This document shows positions 28,882 through 36,530 of a stretch of DNA of 64,000 nucleotides, piece after piece. The notes under the pieces are model-generated. The model ran no database searches and was not told the origin of the DNA. It saw nothing but the letters and a program-made list of their open reading frames with translations. The DNA is from CAYLQA01 sp964385695 (GTDB lineage Bacteria > Desulfobacterota > Desulfobulbia > Desulfobulbales > Desulfurivibrionaceae), in NCBI GenBank assembly GCA_964385695.1, contig CAYLQA010000012.1, positions 1-64,000 on the forward strand, written 5' to 3'. Both the position numbers and the translations under genes were made by a program. The stretch's first letter is position 1. The number at the start of each line of letters is the position of its first letter.

Positions 28882-29123
28882 TGTAGACACTCGGTTAAGT
28901 TGTTGTTAAGAAACGACAGGAGGAAGCTATAGGTGTTCGAAGAAGAAAATATGTTCAGGATTTCAAAAAAAATGCTGTTCTGTTAGCAGCTGAACCTGGC
29001 CGCTCGATAAGGTCGGTAGCCGACAACCTTGGCATAAAAGAGTTTGTCTTGAAGCCGCTTCTGAAAAATGATATCGCAAAACTTATCCGCAAGGTGTTGA
29101 ACTCGGAATCAGCTGCTCCTTAA
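28882..29123 (+). pseudogene. IS3-family OrfA remnant fused to a receiver-domain C-terminus
   Basis: TGTAGACACTCGGTTAAG at 28882 resembles an IS3-family end. An AGGAGG follows, then a 64-residue frame from 28929 whose first codon is ATA, not ATG. Residues 2-36 are an IS3 OrfA helix-turn-helix start (VRRRKYVQDFKKNAVLLAAE, then RSIRSVADNLGI). From residue ~37 it becomes the last ~28 residues of a CheY-like receiver (KEFVLKPLLKNDIAKLIRKV), similar to the end of the hybrid kinase at 36531 (REFMLKPLHINDVAATIRKI). It ends with TAA at 29121. The insertion element has apparently recombined into a response-regulator gene and most of both was deleted. Confidence 0.75.
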
Positions 29124-29236
29124 GATGGCAAGCAGACAAAAATCCTCCACCTTTGCAGGCAGGAAAGAAAGCGGGTATAGTGCGGCGGTTAAACGGAAGT
29201 TACAATTAAAACATACAGGAATCCCACGAGGCAAAA

Positions 29237-30808
29237 TTGGCCGGTACATTTTTCAAGCGCGTTCGCAAAAAAATCAAAAACATGCTGGGCTCAAAGTCAA
29301 AAAAAGAGTCCGCATCCACAGGTCCCCAAGTTAAGCCAGCAGCCGACCAGGGGAAAGAGTACCCCCCCGAAGAGAAACGACCGGCAAAAAAACGCCGCCG
29401 AAAACGCTCGCCAAAGAAAAAAACAACGCCACCTTCACCTCAGCAGTCGCATCTCAACTGGGATGAATCCTCCTTTAAGGTGGAGCCGGAGGAGGGCAAA
29501 ACCCGTTTTCATGATCTGAACCTGCCAAGCGAAATCATGCACGCCCTGGCGGATATGGACTTTGCCTATTGCACCCCGATCCAGGGCGACACCCTGCCCC
29601 ACACCCTGACCGGCAAGGATGCCGCAGGCCGGGCCCAGACCGGCACCGGTAAATCCGCAGCCTTTCTCATCACTGTTTTAAGCCATATGCTGCGCACCTC
29701 GCCGCCGAGCAAGCGCAGACACGGCACACCCAGGGCCTTGATTCTGGCCCCGACCCGGGAACTGGTCCTGCAGATCGAAGAGGATGCAAAGCTTCTGGGC
29801 AAGTATTGTGACCTTACCACTGTCGCAGTATTGGGCGGCACGGATTACCAAAAACAACAACGCCAGCTCACCGAGCAAAAGGTGGATATTGTTGTGGCCA
29901 CCCCGGGCAGGCTTCTGGACTTCAAGCGCCAGAAGTACGTACAACTCGACAAGGTGGAAATCCTGGTCATCGACGAGGCGGACCGCATGCTGGACATGGG
30001 CTTTATCCCGGATGTACGGCAGATCGTCTTCTCCACACCTGCCAAGGAAAAACGCCAAACCCTGCTCTTTTCCGCCACCCTGACCCCGGAGGTGACCAAC
30101 CTCAGCTCCCAATGGACCAGGGATCCGCTCATCGTTGAGATAGAGCCCGAGCAGGTTGTCACCGAGACGGTGCGCCAGGATGTCTATCTTGTTACGCGCG
30201 ATGAAAAGTTCCCCCTGCTCTATAACCTGGTCACCAAGGAAGACCTGAACCGGGTTATGATCTTTTGCAATCGCCGTGACGAGACCCGTTTTTTAAAGGA
30301 AAAGATTCAAGACCACGGTCTTTCCTGCGCCATGCTTTCCGGTGAGGTGGCCCAGAAAAAAAGGCAGACAACCCTGGCAAAATTTAAAAACGGCGATATC
30401 CGCATCCTGGTTGCCACGGATGTGGCCGGGCGCGGTATCCATATCGATGGGGTGAGTCATGTCATCAACTACACCCTGCCCTATGATCCAGAGGATTACG
30501 TACACCGTATCGGCCGAACCGGCCGGGCCGGGGCCAGCGGCATCTCCGTAAGTTTTGCCGATGAATCAGACTCTTTTCAGATCCCGGACATCGAGGGTTT
30601 TATCGGTGAAAAACTGCACTGCATCCATCCCCCGGAGGAACTGCTGGAGTCCCCGCCGCCACCCAAGAAGCGCCCCAAGAAAAAGCCCTCACCCCATCGG
30701 CGTCCAGGAGGCAACCGCACACGAGGTAAAGGGGGCCGTCCCCGCCGCCCTCAAGGGAAACGCTCTTCCGGTCCGGCAAAGAAAAAATCCGCACCAAAAT
30801 CACAATAG
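29237..30808 (+). CDS. DEAD-box ATP-dependent RNA helicase
   Basis: The helicase core at ~95-450 shows the Q motif (FAYCTPIQ), motif I (AQTGTGKSAAF), APTRELV, VATPGRLLD, motif II DEAD, SAT and motif VI (HRIGRTGRAG). It is flanked by a basic N-terminal extension (~60 residues, KKRRRKRSPKKK) and a Lys/Arg/Pro-rich tail (~470-523), both suited to RNA binding as in RhlE/RhlB types. The start is the TTG at 29237 with GAGG 5 bases upstream; the ATG at 29282 in the same frame is an alternative. It stands alone on the plus strand. Confidence 0.93.
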   Translation: MAGTFFKRVRKKIKNMLGSKSKKESASTGPQVKPAADQGKEYPPEEKRPAKKRRRKRSPKKKTTPPSPQQSHLNWDESSFKVEPEEGKTRFHDLNLPSEIMHALADMDFAYCTPIQGDTLPHTLTGKDAAGRAQTGTGKSAAFLITVLSHMLRTSPPSKRRHGTPRALILAPTRELVLQIEEDAKLLGKYCDLTTVAVLGGTDYQKQQRQLTEQKVDIVVATPGRLLDFKRQKYVQLDKVEILVIDEADRMLDMGFIPDVRQIVFSTPAKEKRQTLLFSATLTPEVTNLSSQWTRDPLIVEIEPEQVVTETVRQDVYLVTRDEKFPLLYNLVTKEDLNRVMIFCNRRDETRFLKEKIQDHGLSCAMLSGEVAQKKRQTTLAKFKNGDIRILVATDVAGRGIHIDGVSHVINYTLPYDPEDYVHRIGRTGRAGASGISVSFADESDSFQIPDIEGFIGEKLHCIHPPEELLESPPPPKKRPKKKPSPHRRPGGNRTRGKGGRPRRPQGKRSSGPAKKKSAPKSQ

Positions 30809-30872
30809 GCCTAGGGCCGCTAACGCTAAGAAAAGGTTCATCACGGAAGAAAGTGGAGATGGAATTTCTCCC

Positions 30873-31062
30873 ATTGTCACGCAGCCGAGCAGCGGAGAAA
30901 TGGCCGGAAAAGAGCGAGGACTGTTTGAGTCACGCGTAAGCGTGGCGAGTTTCGCAGCGCCCGGTCATTTTGAGCAGCGCAGGGAAGCCCGAAGGGCCAA
31001 GTGTCTGGGTGCATTTCTTTGGTTACTTTCTTTTGTGCAAGCAAAGAAAGTAACATTAGCAA
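30873..31062 (-). repeat. Two-hairpin structured repeat, copy A
   Basis: Read on the minus strand it has the same layout as copies B and C: a head hairpin with a GCTTGCAC loop (arms GTTACTTTCTTT/AAAGAAAGTAAC, 31054-31022), a GCCC-TTC-GGGC mini-stem, and a second stem (AATGACCGG/CCGGCCATT, one mismatch) with a loop starting AACTCGC and ending CTCAAACA. It points away from copy B, 35 bases on. An apparent 271-codon frame through this area is not a gene. Confidence 0.75.
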
Positions 31063-31096
31063 GGGGAACTTTTCTCGCGGCAGTAAGTTATGTATG

Positions 31097-31275
31097 TAAA
31101 AGGTTTACTTCTTTTGCTTGCCCAAAAGAAGTAACAAGAAAACGGCCCCCCAGATGTCCTGGCCCTGCGGGCTTCCTTGCGCTCCTCGTCGCTGACGGGA
31201 CGCTGAAAAACTCGCTTCGCTCAGACAGGCTTCAGCGTCTTTTTCCGTCAACGTCTGCGGTGCTCAGCAGGACAG
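31097..31275 (+). repeat. Two-hairpin structured repeat, copy B
   Basis: The head hairpin has arms TTACTTCTTTTG/CAAAAGAAGTAA (31105-31134) and loop CTTGCC. The mini-stem is GCCC-TGC-GGGC. The second stem combines TGACGG/CCGTCA and GACGCTGAA/TTCAGCGTC (31193-31250) with a five-T bulge and the loop AACTCGCTTCGCTCAGACA. Together with copy A it fills the 586-base gap between the DEAD-box helicase and uup. Confidence 0.8.
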
Positions 31276-31394
31276 AAGGGGAATCAAAAAAAACACTCTC
31301 CACGGTAATCCGTGATGATTTAAAAAAAAGGAGTGAGAGCAGGTTTTGGGCTGCTTACGCGAAGACGTAGAGCCCCAAGTTCTGCAGAATAAAG

Positions 31395-33305
31395 ATGTCG
31401 TTACTCAGCCTTAAAGACCTCACCCTCAGTTTTGGTGGGCTACCTCTTTTAAACGGCGTTGACTTGCAGGTCGAACCAGGCGAACGGATCTGTCTTATCG
31501 GCCGCAACGGTGAGGGCAAATCTTCGCTGATGAAGATCATCAGCAATGAGCTTGCCCCTGACAGCGGTGAGATGATCCGGCAAAAAGGGTTAACCGTCAC
31601 CCGCCTGAGCCAAGAGGTCCCTGCCAGCCTGGAGGGCACGGTCTTTGATGTGGTGGCCGGTGGCCTTGATTCGCTCTTTGGCCTCCTTACCAGTTACCAT
31701 GAGGCAAGCCGAAAAATCAGCACTGACCACTCCGAGGCAGCCCTTGCCGCCTTGGAAGAGGCGCAGCATGCCCTGGAGGTTGCCGATGGCTGGCAGGCCC
31801 ACCAGCAGGTAGAGGTGGTGCTCTCCAAACTGGAGTTACCCCCAGACACCCCTTTTGCGGATCTTTCCGGCGGCCTGAAACGCCGTGTCCTTTTGGGTCG
31901 CGCATTGGTGGGCAAGCCGGATCTCCTCCTGCTCGACGAGCCCACTAACCATCTCGATATTTCTGCCATCGCCTGGCTGGAGGAGTTTCTTTTAGGCTTT
32001 GGCGGCACCCTGCTCTTTGTGACCCATGATCGCTTTTTGCTACAGAAACTGGCAACCCGGATCGTTGAACTGGACCGGGGCAAACTGAGCAGCTGGCCCG
32101 GGGACTACCAAAATTATCTCCGCCGCCGAGAAGAGACTCTGGCTGCGGAAGCGAGCCAAGCCCATAAGTTTGACAAAAAACTGGCCGAGGAAGAGGCCTG
32201 GATTCGCCAGGGCATCAAAGCACGCCGCACCAGAAATGAAGGAAGAGTCCGCGCCCTTGTTGACCTGCGCAAAAAACGTTCCGAGCGCAGACAGCAGCAG
32301 GGATCGGTCAAGCTTTCCCTGCAAAAAGGGGAACTCTCCGGCAAGCTGGTGGCCGTGGCCGAGGAAATCTCCTTTTCTTACGATGATAAAGTCATTGTCG
32401 ACAACCTTACCACCACCATTATGCGCGGTGACAGAATAGGGATCATCGGCCCGAACGGCGTAGGCAAAACCACCCTGATCAAACTCCTGCTCGGCGAACT
32501 CCCCCCGGAAAGCGGCAGTGTCAAGCAGGGGACTAATCTTCAGGCCTGTTACTTTGACCAACACCGCGAACAGCTCGATCCGGAAAAGAGCGTGGCAGAC
32601 AATGTGGCCGACGGCAACGACAAGGTCACCATAAACGGCCAGCCCAAACACATTATCGGCTATCTGAAAGATTTTCTCTTTGCCCCGGACCGGGCCCGCT
32701 CGCCGGTAAGCATCCTCTCCGGCGGGGAGAAAAACCGTTTGCTCCTGGCTAAACTTTTCACCAAACCATTTAATGTCCTGGTACTCGATGAACCGACCAA
32801 TGATCTTGATGTGGAGACCTTGGAGTTGCTTGAAGATCTGCTGCTCAAATACTCCGGCACCCTGCTTTTGGTCAGCCATGACCGGACGTTTTTGAACAAT
32901 GTGGTAACCTCCACCCTGGTCTTTGAAGGTAAGGGCAAGGTGACCGAGTATGCCGGCGGTTACGACGATTGGCTGAGCCAAAGGCAACCGGATCAGCCAG
33001 TGGCAAAACCGGCCCCAACCAAGGCGAAACCAAGTCGCCCCCCGGCTGCTGCTCCGCAAAAATTGACCTATAAAGAGGAGCGCGAGCTCGAAAGCCTGCC
33101 CCAGACCATTGAGTCCCTTGAAGAGGAGCAGGAAACGCTCTGTACCCAGATGGCGGACCCAAGCTTTTACCAGCAGGAAGGCGAGCTGGTTGCCAAAAGC
33201 AAGGATCGCCTTAGCCTGGTGGAAAAAGAACTTGAATCCGCTTATGGTCGCTGGGAAGAGTTGGAAGAAAAGCAGGAACAATTCGCCGCAGCCAAGGGGA
33301 ATTAA
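31395..33305 (+). CDS. uup: ABC-F ATPase Uup
   Basis: A soluble ATPase with two ABC domains: Walker A GRNGEGKSS (~37) and GPNGVGKTT (~353), signatures LSGGLKRRVLLGRAL and LSGGEKNRLLLAKLF, and Walker B LLLDEPTNHLD and LVLDEPTNDLD. The ~80-residue C-terminal coiled coil (LTYKEERELESLPQTIESLE) is the Uup-type DNA-binding extension, which separates it from EttA. Uup acts on ribosomes and branched DNA intermediates. There is no membrane segment. Its stop abuts the folA start. Confidence 0.93.
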   Translation: MSLLSLKDLTLSFGGLPLLNGVDLQVEPGERICLIGRNGEGKSSLMKIISNELAPDSGEMIRQKGLTVTRLSQEVPASLEGTVFDVVAGGLDSLFGLLTSYHEASRKISTDHSEAALAALEEAQHALEVADGWQAHQQVEVVLSKLELPPDTPFADLSGGLKRRVLLGRALVGKPDLLLLDEPTNHLDISAIAWLEEFLLGFGGTLLFVTHDRFLLQKLATRIVELDRGKLSSWPGDYQNYLRRREETLAAEASQAHKFDKKLAEEEAWIRQGIKARRTRNEGRVRALVDLRKKRSERRQQQGSVKLSLQKGELSGKLVAVAEEISFSYDDKVIVDNLTTTIMRGDRIGIIGPNGVGKTTLIKLLLGELPPESGSVKQGTNLQACYFDQHREQLDPEKSVADNVADGNDKVTINGQPKHIIGYLKDFLFAPDRARSPVSILSGGEKNRLLLAKLFTKPFNVLVLDEPTNDLDVETLELLEDLLLKYSGTLLLVSHDRTFLNNVVTSTLVFEGKGKVTEYAGGYDDWLSQRQPDQPVAKPAPTKAKPSRPPAAAPQKLTYKEERELESLPQTIESLEEEQETLCTQMADPSFYQQEGELVAKSKDRLSLVEKELESAYGRWEELEEKQEQFAAAKGN

Positions 33306-33800
33306 GTGGAAATCATCGTCATAGTGGCCATGGCCAAGAACAGGGTAATAGGCAGAGACAACGATATTCCCTGGCACCTACCCGGCGAGCAGCAACGCTT
33401 TAAAAAAATCACCATGGGCCATGCCCTGGTCATGGGCAGGAAGACCTACGAATCCATCGGCCGCCCACTGCCGGGCCGCACCACGGTCATCATCACCAGG
33501 CAAAAGGATTACACTGCATCGGGCTGCAGGATTGCCCACAGCCTGAAAGAAGCCATCCAAAGCTGCGCAAGGGCAGAAAAGGTCTTTATTGCAGGGGGTG
33601 AAGGAATTTTTAGGGAAGGACTGTCCTATGCGGATGCTATCTACCTGACAGAGCTTGAACGCGATGTTGAGGGGGATATTTTCTTCCCCGAGTTTGATCC
33701 CCAGGCGTTCACCCTGCTCACCAGCGAACGGGTGGAAGAGGATGAAGAGCCCTACACCTTTTACAAATACCAACGGCTGCCTGCCTGCTCCGGCAGATAA
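33306..33800 (+). CDS. folA: Dihydrofolate reductase
   Basis: Reduces dihydrofolate to tetrahydrofolate with NADPH. The family motifs are clear: VAMAKNRVIGRDNDIPWHLP with the catalytic acid as Glu (PGEQ) rather than Asp, MGRKTYESIGRPLPGR, and IAGGEGIFREGL. The 164 residues are standard. The GTG start at 33306 follows the uup stop directly, so translation is probably coupled. Confidence 0.95.
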   Translation: MEIIVIVAMAKNRVIGRDNDIPWHLPGEQQRFKKITMGHALVMGRKTYESIGRPLPGRTTVIITRQKDYTASGCRIAHSLKEAIQSCARAEKVFIAGGEGIFREGLSYADAIYLTELERDVEGDIFFPEFDPQAFTLLTSERVEEDEEPYTFYKYQRLPACSGR

Positions 33801-33806
33801 CCGAAA

Positions 33807-34865
33807 TTATTTTCTCTTTTTCAGCAGCCGTATCTTCAAGCGGTTGATGCCTTCTGCCAAGGAGATAAACTCCTTACTCCCCCTGCCCACCACATCCGGC
33901 TCTCCTGTATGTCTTTGCCCAGAAGCGTTAACGGATTTTTTCAAAAAACGAAGGGGTAAGAACACCTGGCGCTCAAAGAACATGATAATCACCAGACATG
34001 CTAAGGCAATCCCGGACATGGACATAAGCTTGAACATCCTGATGGTTTTATGCCCCTGCTCGTAAGCACAGCACTTGAGCTTTGCACTGAGAAGCACCAC
34101 GGGTTTACCAAAAACATCCAAGACCGCCATATGGGCCATGGTCGTTTCCCTGGTGGGCGGCTCCACGGCGACAAAATCCTTCGCTGTCAAACATTTACTG
34201 AGAAGCGTGCGCTCTTCATCCGTAATATCTGTTGAGGCAAGAAATTTGAAAGAAAGTTCCAACTGCAGCACCTCTGAGATCCTGCTCAACTCCAACTGGT
34301 TCAGATAGCGGCCCAGGATCATGGAACCCTGGACCGGCCCTTTGCGTTCACTGGTCAGGATGGGGCGTGAGGCAAAAAGCATGGGGCCTTCAGGGAAAAG
34401 AACGATCCCTTTACGTACGCTTTCTTTATCCTTATGGTAAAAAAGAAACGGGTGCTTATGAAAAAAGTCCGACAGGCCGGAAGAGAGTTCCTTTCTTGTG
34501 TCGGTGGAAAGGTCATATTCCGACACATAGACCGGCTGACCAACAGCATCAAACAAACCAACCAAGTTGAGCTTTAAATCTTCAAAGGTTTCATCGGGCA
34601 GATTAGAAGATACAAATTTCTCGTTGGGCTCCCGGACAAAACCACATGCATCATCCCACCAGGCCCAATCACGGTTCACCATGTCAAGCAGCTCGACTTG
34701 AGAGCGAAACTCCTTCTCCACCTGGCCCAGGCAATGATGGGCCTTCTTCACCTCAAGTTTACGGAAATCCTCAAGCAGGACTGCGTCCGCAACATAGTTG
34801 GTGGCAAAGGTGGTACAGATAAAGATAAGCCCGAGGCCCAGAAGTATTTTCGCTCGAAGATTCAT
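33807..34865 (-). CDS. CHASE4-domain membrane sensor without an output domain
   Basis: The N-terminal helix (ILLGLGLIFICTTFATNYVA) is followed by a periplasmic CHASE4 domain (~35-250: MVNRDWAWWDDACGFVREPN, ILTSERKGPVQGSMILGRYL), a second helix (MSMSGIALACLVIIMFF) and a HAMP-like stretch (~300-345). The protein ends there at 352 residues with no kinase, cyclase or receiver module. It may act through a partner or be a truncated relative of the next gene, with which it shares clear CHASE4 similarity. Confidence 0.75.
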   Translation of the reverse strand: MNLRAKILLGLGLIFICTTFATNYVADAVLLEDFRKLEVKKAHHCLGQVEKEFRSQVELLDMVNRDWAWWDDACGFVREPNEKFVSSNLPDETFEDLKLNLVGLFDAVGQPVYVSEYDLSTDTRKELSSGLSDFFHKHPFLFYHKDKESVRKGIVLFPEGPMLFASRPILTSERKGPVQGSMILGRYLNQLELSRISEVLQLELSFKFLASTDITDEERTLLSKCLTAKDFVAVEPPTRETTMAHMAVLDVFGKPVVLLSAKLKCCAYEQGHKTIRMFKLMSMSGIALACLVIIMFFERQVFLPLRFLKKSVNASGQRHTGEPDVVGRGSKEFISLAEGINRLKIRLLKKRK

Positions 34866-35008
34866 TTACCACTCAACCGCACCCGCCTTTATTCAGGCAT
34901 GTGAATAATAGTAAGCCAAGTGATGGCGGCCCTCCCTTTGCTTACCGGACTAACTTGCACTATTACCTTTATGCCACCTTTCGCCAATGGGGCATATTGC
35001 CGCAGTTA

Positions 35009-36436
35009 CTACCTCAAGGGGTCAAAGAACTCCGGGTTCAAAATTTCTCCGTAAAGCTCCTCAGCACAGTCAGGGCAGATGCTGTGGCTGAACTGGGCTC
35101 TGGAGCGATCTCCAATATACTTTTCTACCTGATTCCAATATCCCTTATCATCTCGGATCTTCTTGCACGAAGAGCAGATAGGGAGAAAACCGCTCAGAGT
35201 CTTTACCTCTTTCAACGCGCTCTGCAGGCTTGCAATAAGATCCTCCCGAGTCTGCTCAAGATGCTTTCGTTCACGGATCTCTTTTTCCAGCTCCCTGTTG
35301 GTCGCTTTAATCTCTTTATTTTTCTCTTCGAGCGCCTTACGTTGGGCTGCAAGCTTCACTGTGTTGCGCTCCAAGGCGGCAAGCATCCGATTAATAGCCC
35401 TGCCTAAAATCAGCAACTCACTGGTGCCCTCCTCCTTGACCTTCATGTCGGCATCCAGATCAGTACCTATTATGGCAACGGCTTCAGTCAACCTGTGAAC
35501 AGGACTGATCACCTGCCGGCCGAGAGAAACATAGACCACGAGGCAAAATAGTATCCCAACCAACAAAAACATAACCTGCACGGTCCGAATTGCTCTGAGT
35601 CCCATGCCATAGACACTTCTTTTAAGGTTCGCCTCAAGGCGCAAAACCCGCCCCCCGTGGACATCGTGCAGGACCAGGCTTGCAATTATGCTCTCCCTAC
35701 TCTGCACCTCCACCAGCAACTCCCCATCCATCTCGAACATGCTCCCTTTGCTCTGCTCGCCATGCCTTCGGATAACAGGAACAGCCTTGAGATGGAGCCC
35801 TGCGGCATCGCCGATTTTTTCTATCTCTGTCAAGTCAAGAAAGCGGGCAAAGACAAGGGCGCCACGGATCGGCCCGGTCACGTCACTGGTGAGGATCGGC
35901 CGGGAGCAGAAGAGCAGCGGCCCTTTGGGAGTGAGACAAATCCCCTTTACAAACGACTCATTGGTTTTGTGTTTGATTGACTTGGGGTGTTGAGCAAAAA
36001 AACGCAACAGCTCCGGCGGAGTCTTCTTCTGCTCATTTTCTAAAAAATCAAAGGTGGAAGTATAAACAGGGGATCCCTCGGCAGAGAAAAAGGCGACCAG
36101 GTTGAGCCGAAGATCAACAAAGGTTGAATCCGGCAGATTGGAGTCGATAAATTGCTCGTTGGGCGCCAGGACAAAAGCATAGGCATCATCCCACCAAGCC
36201 CAATCACGAACCAGGGTATCGATGGTTTCAATACGAGAGGCGATCTCACGGCTGACCATCTCCATGGAGTGCCTGACGTTTTGCTTTTCAAGGACCTTAA
36301 AGCTTTCAAGCAAAACAAAGTTGGAAACGAGGGAAAAAACAGCGAAGAAAAGGCTGAATGCAACGGCTAGGGTGCCCACTGTCCTGAGGCGAAGGCTTTG
36401 AAACTTCGCATGTAAAACACCGAGCCGGGGAAACAT
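35009..36436 (-). CDS. CHASE4-HAMP sensor with C-terminal four-cysteine module
   Basis: Helix 1 (LAVAFSLFFAVFSLVSNFVL), a CHASE4 domain (LVRDWAWWDDAYAFVLAPNE, ILTSDVTGPIRGALVFARFL), helix 2 (~275-295), HAMP and a long coiled coil (~345-410) lead to a short tail. The tail reads SGFLPICSSCKKIRDDKGYW with a second CPDC pair ~35 residues on, probably a zinc-binding knuckle. This tail recurs at the ends of deltaproteobacterial sensor proteins, but I know of no proven function. No transmitter domain is present. Confidence 0.75.
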   Translation of the reverse strand: MFPRLGVLHAKFQSLRLRTVGTLAVAFSLFFAVFSLVSNFVLLESFKVLEKQNVRHSMEMVSREIASRIETIDTLVRDWAWWDDAYAFVLAPNEQFIDSNLPDSTFVDLRLNLVAFFSAEGSPVYTSTFDFLENEQKKTPPELLRFFAQHPKSIKHKTNESFVKGICLTPKGPLLFCSRPILTSDVTGPIRGALVFARFLDLTEIEKIGDAAGLHLKAVPVIRRHGEQSKGSMFEMDGELLVEVQSRESIIASLVLHDVHGGRVLRLEANLKRSVYGMGLRAIRTVQVMFLLVGILFCLVVYVSLGRQVISPVHRLTEAVAIIGTDLDADMKVKEEGTSELLILGRAINRMLAALERNTVKLAAQRKALEEKNKEIKATNRELEKEIRERKHLEQTREDLIASLQSALKEVKTLSGFLPICSSCKKIRDDKGYWNQVEKYIGDRSRAQFSHSICPDCAEELYGEILNPEFFDPLR

Positions 36437-36530
36437 AATGAACCACCATTAAAAAATTATCGGTTCATTAATAAGAACGTAAAACCGGGCTTGATGGTTC
36501 CCTTAAATATCTTCAGAAAAAAAATGGGAG

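Noticed and set aside
30555..31370. 271-codon plus-strand frame overlapping the helicase end and the repeats
   Set aside because: It starts inside the helicase gene in another frame and runs through hairpin repeats with no protein-like pattern.
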